A stretch of DNA of 64,000 nt from Allolobophora icterica (lineage: Eukaryota; Annelida; Clitellata; Crassiclitellata; Lumbricidae): the NCBI GenBank assembly GCA_963556255.1, contig OY744605.1, forward strand, positions 85,759,021-85,823,020, read 5' to 3'. The notes below the pieces were generated by a model. That model had not been told where the DNA came from, searched no databases, and saw nothing but the letters and a program-made list of their open reading frames with translations. The translations under genes and the position numbers were made by a program. Within the stretch, counting starts at the first letter, position 1. Each line of letters starts with the position of its first letter. Below, piece by piece: positions 48,431 through 62,044 of the stretch.

Positions 48431-49600
48431 ATGAGATATTATGAAGAGCCATAGGAATAGGAATCAATGGCTTTACGTTAACTCTCCACTTCGAAAGTCA
48501 TTTCAATGTCCACGTGCGTTAAACTCTGGATCCATATTTGAGAAGTTGGAAGGTTCGAAAGCATCGAGGAACAAAAGAGGTATCGTGGACGGCAGAACAC
48601 AGACTATTGTATCAATCGAAGGGGAAGTGGCAGAAGCGAAGGTTTAGCGTACTGACGCTGTGTAAGTAATGCTACAATTTTCAAACATTAAAGTATAGTA
48701 AAAAGAAGGAAGCTGTGATGTATGGTGTTCTATTCATTAAGTGTACCAGCAGACTGAGGAAGCCTTACTCACGCTTCGATATACTAATCGTCAACAACAC
48801 CGGCTTTACCCACAATATTTACATGAATAAGCTTGCCTTTCAATTGGAAGCTTAGAATTCAATAAGGCCTTTGGCAACTGTGAAATGCAACTATTTTCAT
48901 TTGATAGCAATTGTAGCAATTGTAGCAATTGTAGCGTTTCCAAGATGTCCCTATGCTATGACTACATGTATAAACAGGAACAACTTAGCACATGGATCGA
49001 TAATCGTCATTAACGAAGATCTGTCCAGATAATTCCTTCCGACGATGTAAACTTAAATTCCGAAAAATATTTGTAGGATAAGAAATAAGAATTTCGGCAT
49101 CATTGTTGTTAGTGACCATTGTATTTCGATTAAATCTGGAAATTAATAAATGTTCTGCGCTAATTTAATGTTGTCGATATATATCTTTATTTCGAAAGGC
49201 TATGAATTTTTAAATTTCGTTTAATCGGTGTACTTGATGGCAGCATTTGGTAACATATTTTAGTCGGTAGATGTCGATATGAAGATGAGACGGCGAGGGA
49301 GAGGACTGGCAACCCGACCTCACAAAGACAAAGCTAAGAAAATGAAGTCGCTAGCATTTCATGCTCATGGCTGCCTCAGAGCCATCTTACAGGACTGATA
49401 TTGATATTCTTCTTATGTTTAGTGACATCTTGTGACTTTAACCGTCGTTGACGTCGACCTAATTTGTTGCGATACAAAAGTCCTTGAATGATGAATTAAA
49501 CACAGCAGATGAATTACTTTATTATCTCTCACCTCTTCAAGATTCATACCCAGTAAAGACTAACGTTCAAGCGCAATTATTTAATGCATAGCTTAATAAT
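48431..49600. other. Mostly unassigned sequence; one repeat core
   Basis: A minus-orientation core lies at about 49420-49460 (tttagtgacatcttgtgact). Otherwise AT-rich with no gene seen. Confidence 0.4.
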
Positions 49601-49924
49601 AATTAAAATGGTTGTGTCCAACTTGTGCGTTAAGATCGACGTCAACAAACCTGACAGCCACAAGATGTCGCTAGACCAATTGCCACCGACGCCTGAAATT
49701 GTATCATCGTCCAATGCAACTCCATGAAAAAACCCAGCAGATGCATTATGACACACGAACGGAGGAAGCTGTATCAGATAACTTATTGCCATAAGACGTC
49801 GTAAAAGTACTCAAATTCATTGAACGGGAAGGTAAAGATCGCAAGTCTGGTGGTCACAAGATGTAGTTTGACTGTTACAGTAATATACCATTACGACACC
49901 TCTAAACAGTTTCTAACCGAAGCT

Positions 49925-50246
49925 ATGTATTCAATAATTGCGCTTGAACGTTAGTATTCACTGAGTACAAATCTTGAAAAGGTGAGCCTGTATTTCTCAG
50001 CGGAATGTCCGAGAATTGAGGGTCATGAAGGAACAGAAACTTGGAGGAATTCAGAGGAAGGTCGTTCCTGAGACATGGTGCAGTGTGTGATATAGCTCGG
50101 TTGGAGAACCTGAGATGAGTAATGTGAATCTGAATGATCGGATAGAGCGGGTCGGCCGGATGGTGAAGAGTTCGCCAAGATATTGGGGCTGAGAGCATTG
50201 TAGGGAGACAGTTATTGTGGTGGCCTGAACAGGTCCTTTTCCACAC
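49925..50246 (-). mobile_element. LINE RT C-terminal fragment
   Basis: The minus strand encodes LRFSNRAISHTAPCLRNDLP and FPIRNT-like continuation, the 'F.NRA.S..AP.LWN.LP' tail of CR1/RTE-type ORF2. It is flanked by repeat-field sequence. Confidence 0.65.
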
Positions 50247-50604
50247 GATTGATTGTTCGTTAAGAGATTGTGACTCTTAATATATTTATCTATAACAAGA
50301 CAAATTAATACATGTGTTTCGGTCTCAAAAGATCATTTTCCGAGCTGTGGATGGGGTTGCACATGGAAGAAAATCAGAGGAAACCATATGTATTTGATCA
50401 GAATCCATGGTTTAGCGACATCTTGGAAAAAGGAGACAGAAAAAATGCGAGGTAAAAGTACTTTGAGAAAATGATGTAAATAACATAGTTTTTAAACAGT
50501 CTATTGTGGTAATACTTTACGACAATGGTTCTGGCTACCACAAGATGTCTACAGAACGCGGGAAATAGATATCATCTTTAACACCTTTTGAACTTTTTCA
50601 TTCG

Positions 50605-50841
50605 AACCTATAATAAAGATATTGCAATCGAACCTATAATAAAGATATTGCAATCGAACCTATAATAAAGATATTGCAATCGAACCTATAATAAAGATAT
50701 TGCAATCGAACCTATAATAAAGATATTGCAATCGAACCTATAATAAAGATATTGCAATCGAACCTATAATAAAGATATTGCAATCGAACCTATAATAAAG
50801 ATATTGCAATCGAACCTATAATAAAGATATTGCAATCGATC
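50605..50841. repeat. 26-bp tandem repeat, about 9 essentially identical copies
   Basis: The unit aacctataataaagatatt followed by gcaatcg repeats without visible divergence and abuts the LINE fragment at 50836. Confidence 0.97.
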
Positions 50842-51185
50842 AACGCTTCTGTTCGCCTGGTCATGAGACTTAAAAAGTTCGACCACACTACAACCGCGAT
50901 CCAAGATCTTCAGTGGCTCAGAGTAGGCGAGTGGATCAAATATAAACTTTGCATCATGGTGCTCAATTGTCTGAAGAACTGCGCTCCACGTTACCTCGCA
51001 GACAACATCAGGCCGCTATTGGACAACCCTAATAGGTCGCGATTGCGCTCAGCAAAGTCCGCTGATGTTTTTGTGCCAGCAACGAAAACCAAAATGGGCG
51101 ATCGGGCCTTTCGGGTCGCTGGTCCGCGTGCTTGGAACAGCCTTCCTGCTCGGAATCAGGAGGCTAAAAGTATTTTTGTTTAAAA
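50836..51185 (+). mobile_element. LINE RT C-terminal fragment
   Basis: One open frame of over 110 codons reads INASVRLVMRLKKFDHTT, LQWLRVGEWIKYKL, LKNCAPRYLAD, RSRLRSAKSADVFVP and GDRAFRVAGPRAWNSLP: the 'thumb' and tail of a CR1/Jockey-type ORF2. It is 5' truncated. Confidence 0.85.
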
Positions 51186-51609
51186 AAAACAGTTGAAACT
51201 TTACCTGCTAGGTAAAAACTCCGAACATTAGCTTTTGCGCTGACTGTAGATAGTGTGCGTGCGTTCATGTGAAGCATCCTAGAAGTAGCTTGCTACCAAC
51301 GATGCTATAGAAATTGTCGTAATTACAATTACAATTACAATTACAGTTATTTATCGATTTTATATAAGCATCGGACACACTCCCTCCGACATGTCTTAAC
51401 CTGGACTTACTGATTACAATTATGTAAACGTGACATCAAGCAGCCGATTGGTTCTGCTCTGCTGTCGAAATGCGTAAAATGAAGTCTTTGAAAAGGAGAT
51501 TGAGAGTTAGGATTAGAAGGTAGGCGAGGAGAAGGAGAAAGAAGAAAAGAAATTCTAAGATGCTCACCCTACAAAGTTCAAAACTGTACGTTGAAGCCGG
51601 GCATTCAGA

Positions 51610-51735
51610 ACTATCATTCATTCATCCATTCATTCAGAGGACTTCTATAGCGCCCCTCCGAAAGTACCTACTCAGAGGCGCTCCCAGGCCAACTTCGGCG
51701 TTAAAGAATAGTTCTCAGACGCAGGTAAAATGGTT
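51610..51735 (-). mobile_element. 5'-truncated LINE 3' end
   Basis: The minus strand carries the gagcgcctctgagtagg...gggcgctatagaag hairpin and a (GAAT)n tail, seen on plus as (attc)n at 51615-51645. Confidence 0.8.
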
Positions 51736-52639
51736 TTCGCTGATTCCTAGTTAAAAGAACACGTAGATCTGCTAGAATGTTTGGTGGACCCAACCACTTG
51801 AAACTACATCCGACTTACTTTACAGTAATTTTATACAACCGACTACAAATATAAAAAGACTGGATAAGGTTACTTTAAGCTGAAGTCGAAGTCTTAGTAT
51901 GAGAGTTGCAATTGTAAGCAGGTCGACAGTTTTCCTAAGTCATCTATTATGGAATAGAAAGTCTTGTGAAGGTATGAATCATTTGCTAATAAATGTTGAA
52001 TTTATTTTTGACTCAAATACGACGGATTTAGTCAGCCATTGTCGACTTTAGGACCATTAGCCTATAGATATATTATAACGATTGAACGTTTGAGGATCAT
52101 TTATAGTACATTGTAGTCGGTTAATAAAGGTGTCAGATGCACATTGGAAAAAGTATACTATAGTTTGTTGAAGGACAAAAATAATGAGAATAAGAGACAG
52201 CTGACTGTACGTAGCAAACACGGAGAGAGACAAGAAAAACAGAGACACAGACAAACAGAGACAGAGATAGACAGAGACAGGAAGAAAGACAGGCAGAATC
52301 GGGCGGATAGAGACAAACACACTATATGGAAACAAAAACATGGAATTGTATTATGTCACAAAAATGGTGGGACCTGTTTCAGATACTTTGCTGACATTGG
52401 ACGTCGTAAAACTGCTTGAATCCATTGAACGGCAACAACTCCGGAAGCCATAAGTTGTCGTTTGACTGTTAAACTAATTTTACGTTGAGACACCTCTAAA
52501 TCACTGACAGCCGAAGCTACAAATTCTACAGTCGTCTTGGATCGTGGGTTACTACGGTGTTGCATCATTACGATTAAAACTGTTTGGAAATTTTAAAGGT
52601 CGATGTCAATGGCCATGGTGTTACACACTGGATCTACAA

Positions 52640-53310
52640 ATTCTACATACCAATCTCTCGCGCTCCCCCTTCGTGAGCATTCGTGACCTACCACGCATTC
52701 GACCCATTCTCAACCTTAAAACTGCTTCCACTCCATTGTTCATTCAAAGCTTGACTACTGCAATTCCATATTCCTCAATCTTGAATCCATCCAAATCAAT
52801 CGCCAAAACTCATTAGAACCTCAAACATCATCATATCACTCCCATCCTCAAATCACTGCATTGGCTACAAATCTCAGAGCGAATCAAAGTCCTATCACTA
52901 ACCTACAACTCCCTACAATATTCCTAGCTCAAGTATCTCCGTGATCACTTCACCATCCAGGCAACCCGCTCCACCCGATCATCCTCTTATCTCAGTCTTT
53001 CTCAACCCCGTCCTCTACTCATTTCAAGTTCTCCAACCGAGTCATGTCCTTCACAGCACCCCCGCCTCTTGAATGATCGCCCAAATAAGTTCCGAGATTC
53101 TCGGTTCTTCCATCATCATTGCAACCCGTCCTCCATCCTCGTTCTCATACTTCTCTATCTATGCCTCGTGCTTTCCACTCAAACGAAAGTATCATCTTTT
53201 CAAGAACTACTACCCTGACCCTGACTCACCCTATTCTCCACTTTCCAATTCTTCTTGCCCTAAACGACACTCGCCTTACCAGCAGCTGCTCTGCCTCCTC
53301 TCTTGATCTG
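52640..53310 (+). mobile_element. Decayed LINE ORF2 3' part
   Basis: In shifting frames: LDYCNSIFLNLE, ITALATNLRANQSP, HPGNPLHP.ILLSQSF, FKFSNRVMSFTAPP. The order matches the RT thumb and C-terminal tail of a CR1/RTEX-like LINE; several frameshifts. Confidence 0.65.
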
Positions 53311-54573
53311 GCACCCAGTGGTAATGAGGCTCTGGTCTCATTTGAAATACTCTTTGGAAAACCCTCAACTTTGACGCAGCGCTCATGAATAAGCTGGTAC
53401 CCTGCGCTTAGCTTTCAAATGGCGCTTTAGAAGTTTGGAGATCACGATTACGATTGTACGATTCGCCTGTGGAACCGGACGCCATCTTACGACCTTTTCA
53501 GCCTATCAAGATGTCTATGATGTCCATCTCTTTCGCCAGGTGGACGATGAACTGAAGGTCGCCGCATTGGTTGACCAAAATGGTCAACGACGTCTTATAA
53601 TTTTCAAGGCTCTGAATCTCGTCACAACGAATAAGAAGGAAAACTTCTAGGAGTCAAACCCAATGCATTGCACTCGTACTTTGTTATATCGTGTCACGTA
53701 ATAAACATGTAGTCACGTCTTCCGAAAATAATTTTGATTGTGTGAAATAAACGTTCAACGGTGAGGTAGACATCAACAATTCTGGTAGCCATATGGTGTT
53801 GTTTGACCGCAGTAATAATAATACTCCCCTAAGACACCTCTAAATTAATTTTCAATTTCATTATATATTCGACAATCGCATTGGATCTCTAGTCACAAAA
53901 GATGTTCTGTCTGTACGATAAAAACTACTTCGAAACTTAGGTGACGTCAACTGCCAAGACATCCATTAAACACTGGAGATCAAAATATAAATAGCAATTG
54001 CTGTGTGTGGGTAGCTTTCGTTCCATGTTCTTCCACGACCAACCCCATCCGCACCTAGGAGTCAATTTATTAAACTGAGTATTAGACTATTATGATAACG
54101 ATTATTATGAATTTGTATTATTGTTGGTTCGTGTCAAAACTAGCGCTTTATAAATCATATACGGAGCGCGTAAATAATGCAGCTGAAGCAACTGAAGAGA
54201 AATCCTGCTTATTTCATTCACGAGCTAACTTAATGCTCAATTACCAAGCTGCGGTTAGACACCTTTAATTAGGACATACCCTACAATATATAAGATTTGG
54301 ATATACTTAATAGTATCAATTGGAAAGTAGTATGGTGTTCGCGTTTCCTTTCCATGTAAATGGCCTCTGATGCCAAAAGATGGTATTTGTTTCATTTATT
54401 ACAAACATTCTTAACGCGCGTAAAGTCACACAGAAATGCGAATCTGTCAGTCGCCCGATGAAGATCAATTAGATGCCTAGATCTTTTAAAGCCAGTGAGA
54501 AGTAGTGAGTTTTTAAGCTTTTCTTTAAAGAAGAAGAAGAGGTCGAGTAACGGATAAACATTGGTAGTTGATT

Positions 54574-55088
<515 letters not shown>

Positions 55089-56039
55089 TAACACGCGTTC
55101 ATCGTATGGTATAAATTGTCTTCAAATGCGTTAAATCTAGATTAACGCCACCACTACTCGTACTCTGGTAGTGTCCATTCCAAGCCTGTGGAAAGGAGGA
55201 TAGCGACGCTAATCATCTTGTTATAACACAGTTTCGGTAAACACCAACTAACTAACCAACAGTCAATCTCTATAATGCTCTTGCGAGGGAAATGAACAAA
55301 TGTAAGAACTTACAACGGTTAAACAGATTTTAAAGTTTAAGGACATCTTGCGGCAACCAGGGCTGCAAATGTCTACGTCACGTCACGTCACGTCACGTCA
55401 CCTCACCTCATCAGTTTCACAACAAGTTTACAGAAATGTTGGTTAGTAATGGTTCACTGGCTTCTTACGTCAACAACACGAAATTACCGAGGACAACGGT
55501 ACCTGGGACACGCTGACGTTGCGAATGGACGTGTTTAAGTAAAACCCATGTAATATCTCTTAGAGGTGTCTAAGACAACTTGGTAATTTCATAATAAATT
55601 AGCATCATCGATAAATTCAACTGGTTTTTCTTTAAAATGTATGAATTGTTTGTTTAATGCATTATTTTTTTAGGCACCAGTTTTGATTCTAACCGGCATA
55701 TAGCAGCTTCAAAAGAAAAAAGCATATTTTTGGCATTTTTCTGCTTTTCCCAGAATTCCAATGCGATTGTACATTTTTTCTAGGTGCTATGCGTCGCTTT
55801 TATAAGCCGAAGCCATTTCGTTGTATCTAGACAACGACGTCTTATGCTTTTCAAGGCTCTGAATCTCGTCACAACGAATAAAAAGGAAAACTTCTAGGAG
55901 TCGAATTCAACACACTGAACCTGGATCTGATTATTTAGTGTCACAAATTATGCAGTCTTGTATATATGTGGCAGCTTCTAAAGTATAACAAACAGCGAAA
56001 GGTTTATGTTAGTTTCATCTCTTTGCTTACCGCAGTTAG

Positions 56040-56750
56040 GACCGTTGACGTCAACAAACTAGCGACTATGAGTAGAGGAGACAAGCGATTAAACTATTAA
56101 TCCAAAGTTTAACGTCGTCTTTTGACATCAATGGCCGTTGACGACAATTTACAAGTACAATTCACAGAAAACAAAATACTTATAGCATCCGAGAGACACC
56201 ATTTAAAGGTGTTAAACAGAGCTGCACAATATCACTATTGTCACATCATCTAAAGCAATATATCTAATATTGTTTATGATACACATATTAATAAAATGTT
56301 CGATGCAATTTAAACAGTATTTTGGAACAATTACCACACACAAGAAATATTTAAACAATTTCAAATATAAATGCACAGTCGGCCCTATTTTCTTATTTCT
56401 TAATCTACAGTCCAATGACATTCCATAGTAATATCTACTGCTACAATCATATCATGTATGAAATAGTAACAATTTCATAAACAGCATTCACATTAAACGA
56501 AACATGTGGTATACCGTTTTTTTTTCTTTCAAATAACTGTTCAGGTGTTCTACACACTCAACTATAAATTTAGTTGATTAACAAAGCATATATGAACATA
56601 TAATTACAATCTTTAAAGTTGGATTTCAATGTATTCAAATCACAATTACCTGTATATTTTCCTTATAGCAATACAACACTGCTGCACTATTCAAAGTAAT
56701 ATTTATTCCAATACAATAAATGCCGCGGAGAGATTATTAAGTAAAATGTC
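56040..56750. other. No gene recognised
   Basis: AT-rich with one degenerate repeat core at about 56105-56150. Confidence 0.4.
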
Positions 56751-56879
56751 TTCAATCAAACTTAGAGGTGTCTAAGCACAGCTTGGTAATTTTGTAATAA
56801 ATTAGTATCATCAAAAAATTCAACCGGATTTTCTGCAACATTCGTAATTTGCATGTTTTATTCAAAAGCAATTCCATAA

Positions 56880-57350
56880 AGCTAAAGACAAAACTGAGCA
56901 TTTTGAAACCATGCGTTTTCAGTAGCATGTTATATGGATACGAGACCTGGGCAATAACGAAAGACATTGAAGGAAGGATACTGGCCTCTGAGAGAAATGT
57001 TTTAGGAAGATCATGAGAATAGGATGAACGCAAGAAGTCAGCAATACAGAATTATATAGACGTATACATCTCAAAGAGAACTTGATACAGAAGATAATTA
57101 AGAGGAAGCTGGAACTGTTTGGTCACATACGCAGAATGAGCAATGATAGGAAGATCAAGGCATTAGTGTTCGAAATGATGGATGCTACAAACAAGAGAGG
57201 ACGACCCCATAAAGACTGGCTCGCCGATATCACCGGATGGTGTGGAACATCACTGCAGGAGCTGAGCCACACCGCATTGGACAGACTGCAGTGGAAAAAC
57301 ACAGTGAAAACGGCATCGGACACCTACGGACGTTGAGCCCACGGTTGATG
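56880..57350 (+). mobile_element. LINE RT 3' fragment inserted in the repeat field
   Basis: Reads LYGYETWAITKDIEGRI, then IIKRKLELFGHIRRMSNDR, KRGRPHKDWLADI and LDRLQWKNTV, the classic C-terminal region (FGH..RM, RGRP...W) of many LINE ORF2 proteins. Repeat-field motifs stand on both sides (56760 and 57360). Confidence 0.85.
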
Positions 57351-59050
57351 ATGATGTTTAATGCATAATTTCTAAGGCGCCAGTTTTGACTCTGGTTTCT
57401 TATATAATTATTTCAACACAAAAAAAAAACTTAAGATGAAGCACATGATAACGTTTTCGAAAAGACGTGAATAAGTAAAATTTCTTTCATCAAGCTTAGA
57501 GGTGTCTAAGCACAACTAGGTAAATTCATAATAAATTAGTTTCATCAATAAATTCAGTCACATTTGATTTAACATCTATAAGTTGCATGTTTAATGAATT
57601 ATTTATGAGGCGCCAGCTTTGACTCTAATGAACAGTGAGCAGCTTAGAAACAGAAATGTATATTTATGGCATAGTTCTGATTTTTCCAGGATTCCATGGT
57701 GGCTGTATGTTTTTTTCCTAGGTGCTATGCGTCGCTGTTTCAAGTCGAAGCCATTTCGTTGTATCTGGACAACGACGTCTTATACTATTCAAGGCTCTGT
57801 ATCTCGTTATTTAGTGTTACTTAGAAATTATGTAGTCATGTATACATGACATACATGACATTGTGATTATGTCTCTTGAATATAATTATGATTCTATGAA
57901 GGAGAAAAACACGTTCAGCCGAAAGTTGCTGGCTTCGTTAAAGGGCTGCCATAGGTGAACATTAATTATTGTATTTGTAATTGAACATTTATAAAAGCGC
58001 CACTCCACGATTCAGAGTTCACGACCCGAGTCAGTGCTAGTGCCAACAAATAACATGGACTTCATGGCGTTTCCGGAACTGGGCAAGAGAAAGGCTGAGG
58101 AGATAATGTCGAAACTCATGTGGAAGACGGTTCCATTTAGAGAGGCCAACATCGGCAAAACTTGACACATACACACAAAGTAAGACGTGCACAATATTAA
58201 ACAACTCTGCATATCAACTCACGAGTAAACGGCAAAAATAAGATCTCAGTTTTTGACTGCACAAATAGGTCCCCTCTGTGAATTAATAAGGCAGAGCAGT
58301 TAGAGAATAATAAGCTTCACCTTTTGAACGGTTAGGTAGACATCAACAATTCTAGTAGCCACAGATGTCTGACCTAACAATTAAACTACATTACGACACC
58401 TCTAAATCATTTAGCGCAAGCTGTATAAATAACAATTGCAATTCTTCACTAGGTAATATCAAAGGGTGTAGATGAGCAATGTATCATAATATAGGTGACG
58501 AATTCAATGTATGGGTAGCTTTCTAACTTCCATAGGCATTGACGACAAAATTTAATTTACCTTATACAGGGTGGGCCAGTAGGAATGCAACAACTTTGAC
58601 GCCTTTTAACTTGAATACTTTTTATCTGAGCGTGTTGTCCAATATATCAAATTGAAGATAATTATCATTGTATCATTCTGCAAAACATCTACGAGATACT
58701 GTTACGACGTTTTGAGATAATGCTATTAATATTCGATTATGCCATTTTCTTGCCATAAAACTGCAAGAAAAAACAAAAGTCTCAAACTGCAGATGTCAAT
58801 TCTAAACAATCGCTTAGTACTAACAATTAATATCTTGAGTGAATTTACCATCAGTCAAACAAATACTCAATATGTCCACCACGTGCTTTAATGACTGCAT
58901 TGTTGTCTTGGCTGCAAATTAACTCTTGGACTTGTGCAATGTTCGCTGCTGTGCGCGCAGAACGTTTGGGTCCACAGTTACGGCTGTTAGACGTTCCCGT
59001 AGCATCAATTTGTGTAATCAATCGAGGTAGAGCATATTTATTCCATTTTC

Positions 59051-59755
59051 GGTAAACGTACGTTTTAGCGTATTTAATTATTGGACGAAATGTCCACGTT
59101 CGCTTTAGCGTATTTAATTATTGGAAGCTGTATGAGCGATGAAAATAGAAATCAAACTGGAAGCTGGATGAGCGATGAAAATATAAGTCAAACTGGAAGC
59201 TGGCTAAGCGATGAAAATGGAGATCAAACGAGAAGCTGGATGTGCGAAGAAGGTAATCCTCCACGTTAGGTGCGTTAATTATATGTACACTCTTATAGTG
59301 GATAGTTATCAGCAATTGTGATGACTGATGAAAATATAACGTATGATGAAAATATTACATAATAAAACGTAAACTAGAAGACTTTGGAAATATAACTCAA
59401 ACTAGAAGTTGGATGATTGATGAAAATATTATTGAAACTTGAAGCTGGATAAATGATGAAAATATTACATAATAAAACGTAAACTAGAAGACTTTGGAAT
59501 TGCGATGAAACTATATCGTTTAACGCCGATATCGTTGCCGTGGATGAGCGATGAAAACATATCATAGTAAAACTTGAAATAGAAGCTGGATATGCGATGA
59601 AAATGAGCTAAAACTGGAAGCTGGATGGATGAACGATTAAAACGTGTAATATTAAACTAAAGTAGAAGCTGGAAGGCGGATGAAATAATTATTTACGCTA
59701 TTCATTTTTTTCGAAATCCTGCCAATAATTAAATACGCTAAAGCGTACGTTTACC
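59051..59755. mobile_element. Nested DNA transposon (705 bp), TIR of at least 34 bp, 8-bp target duplication
   Basis: Both ends start GGTAAACGTACG and continue in inverted symmetry with one mismatch over 34 bp. CCATTTTC repeats directly at 59043-59050 and 59756-59763. Removing it restores the mariner N-terminal frame. GG ends with an 8-bp duplication would fit Merlin better than hAT. No coding frame. Confidence 0.92.
59125..59640. repeat. Subrepeats 'gaagctggatgagcgatgaaaat' within the nested transposon
   Basis: Tandem-like units of about 40-46 bp (gctggatgagcgatg, then aaaat...caaactg) recur at least eight times with divergence. Near the left end the terminal sequence itself is partly duplicated (59100-59128). 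Confidence 0.8.
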
Positions 59756-60065
59756 CCATTTTCTAGAAGGGAATTCTATCATCATCTGATGTGCATTGTA
59801 TCCTTTTTCTGCCCTTAAAATTCGGATTAAAATTCTATCCTCTTCCGTGAGCGGCGCCATGATGTTCGATATTTACATTCAAAATTGAGAGGTGTGCGTC
59901 GCACCGAAATTTTATAACAACGGTGCCGTATATCAGTGCAAGATTTGACATATAAGTAGAGTGGATAATTACTTTTAATTAAGTACATTGGGCACGATGT
60001 TAGGATAACAATTGTTCAAATTATATCCATTCAAATTAGTTGCATTCCTACTGGCTCACCCTGTA

Positions 60066-62044
60066 TATACCAGACATTATTCCGCGAAAATCAAATCTCG
60101 ATGACTACACAGTTTAACAACATCTCATTGGCGTCGACAGAATTTATTTTTGGCACATTACAGCTGATATCTATTCAATTTATTCATTATATAGCGCATC
60201 TTCAAGGCAACTAGGGCAGCGTTGCCCCAAGCGGACCCTTGCCTTAACTGGACCACAGCCGATTTACACCCTAGATGTATACCCATTTAAACTCGTGTTC
60301 AACTGTTGTATTCTTGCGCAGTTGAATAGTGATCGTATCGATGTAGTCAGTTTTACGGAATACTAAACATTTATTAAATTGCGGTTAAAACTCTATTTCA
60401 TGTAGTTCTGATCTATTTTTAGGGTTCCATAAAGAATACTGTGTGTAATCAGTTTAGCAATTGTTCTAATGAAGTATACTGGACCTAAGCTAGAACCTTG
60501 TTAAACTGCTTGAATTCATTATTACTGTAATAATTAGAATTTCACTTTCAATTGTTTTGAAGGACATCGAGGCTACGAGGTCCGTTGATTTTTACACTAT
60601 GTTACCTCATGAGCTATCCAATAAGTTAACAGAACGATTGGTTAAGATGGATTACAGCAGTTACTGTACAATGTATGGCATTCTTATTGCATGAGAGGCC
60701 GTTTTCGTCGATAGACAAGAATTTCTTGCAGCAAAGCTAAAGAATGTGAGGAATTAAACGCGAATAAGCTAATTTATAGCAACTAGCTTAACAGACTTGG
60801 AGGTGTCTAAAAGAAGTAAGAAAATTAGTTCGTGGAAAAACTCCGCTGAATTTCTGCTCCAATCCTCCACCCGTATAATTTACACAATTTATGAATGCCC
60901 TGTAACTTCATTGTTCTTAACCAACGTACATCGGTGCAAAAAATGCAAACTGCAAAGACACTTCTGCTGTCTCCGTGCTAATTAAGGCGAAGACACCTTT
61001 AAGTTGCGTATCTCATAAAATATAAATACTTTAAATGCTCAAAGGCGATTTACATTTGATGCGAGGCTGAAAATTTAAATGGTGACAGAAGAATTTTTTC
61101 ATGAAGCGGAACGGTTTGATTTCTAGAGGGCGCCAGTGTACGACATGAATGGAAAACATTTACCCCTCTGGTTGAAATTAACCCCACATTTTGTAACATT
61201 TTCCGCAATAATCACGAAACTACTTGTCCGCGAGTGGTTACCGATTTGCTTTGATACGCAATTACATGGGCCTAATTGATTATTTATGCGGTGCCAGGTT
61301 TAACTCTAATCAACATTTACGCTGGTTACGTCAGCACTTCTCCAGGATTAATAATCGTGAACTTTTCGTTGCATTGTGAAGCCTTGTGGAGGTTGATCAG
61401 ACGAATAGAGATAGCTGTACAGATCACCATCATCATTATGCAATGTGGTTGTATCTTGGCCTTGTTGACTGTAATTGGACAAATTTTCACCCACGACTGC
61501 CGCATTCATCTCAGAAATATTGTGACGTCTCCACCTCGCGTCAATGCCGTTTCTTTTAAAATCTATTAAAATGTAATAATATTAATAATAATATTCTTTA
61601 TAATAATATTCTTTATTTATTTCAAACTGACAGACGCAGTAAGATTACATTGAAAACTGACAGTACAATCAAAATCTAAATTTAAACACACGGTTTGACA
61701 GCCATGCAAAGCGCCGCCCTTATTATTATAATATAATGTGAAAGTAGTTCTGAAAAGTAGTTTACTACTGTAGTTATACATATTGCAAATGTAGTTCAAC
61801 TTTTGTAGCTACTTACTACTAAACGTAGTTCTAACAACTTGTTAACTACTTGAGCATAGTAGTTAAAAGTACCCACCACTGATATTATCGTCCACTGCAA
61901 CTGCATACCAAAAAAAAACAGGGAACTGCATTATCACATCCGAACGGTGAGACATGTTTCAGATAATTCTGACGCCATCAACGGCCTTGGTTGCCATAAG
62001 ATGTCGTTAAACTGTTTGAATCCATTGAACGGCAAGGTAGACCA
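60066..62044. other. Repeat-field derivatives; no gene
   Basis: Contains LINE-3'-end-like sequence at about 60175-60215 (minus), a 'gaggtgtcta' segment at 60800, and at 61845-61883 the end of a hAT-like element (acccaccactg) whose other end was not located. Confidence 0.45.

Larger units (their letters stand above)
58567..60063 (-). mobile_element. Tc1/mariner-type element, internally deleted and itself interrupted
   Basis: Ends CAGGGTGGGCCAGTAGGAAT and (inverted) CAGGGTGAGCCAGTAGGAAT, flanked by TA. The minus strand begins MAPLTEEDRILIRILRAE (helix-turn-helix region of a mariner-like transposase, about 59860). After the nested insertion it continues GPKRSARTAANIAQVQEL and then jumps to NAVIKARGGHIEYLF, the expected C-terminus; the DDE catalytic core is deleted. 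Related repeat copies (39853, 42708) lack the insertion. Confidence 0.92.

Noticed and set aside
50605..50841. CRISPR-like regular 26-bp repeats
   Set aside because: Head-to-tail copies without spacers.
61276..61569. 97-codon hydrophobic frame
   Set aside because: Lies in the repeat field, no family recognised, hydrophobicity can result from base composition.
61720..61883. Complete hAT element ending acccaccactg
   Set aside because: Only one end is visible; no matching left end or duplication was found.
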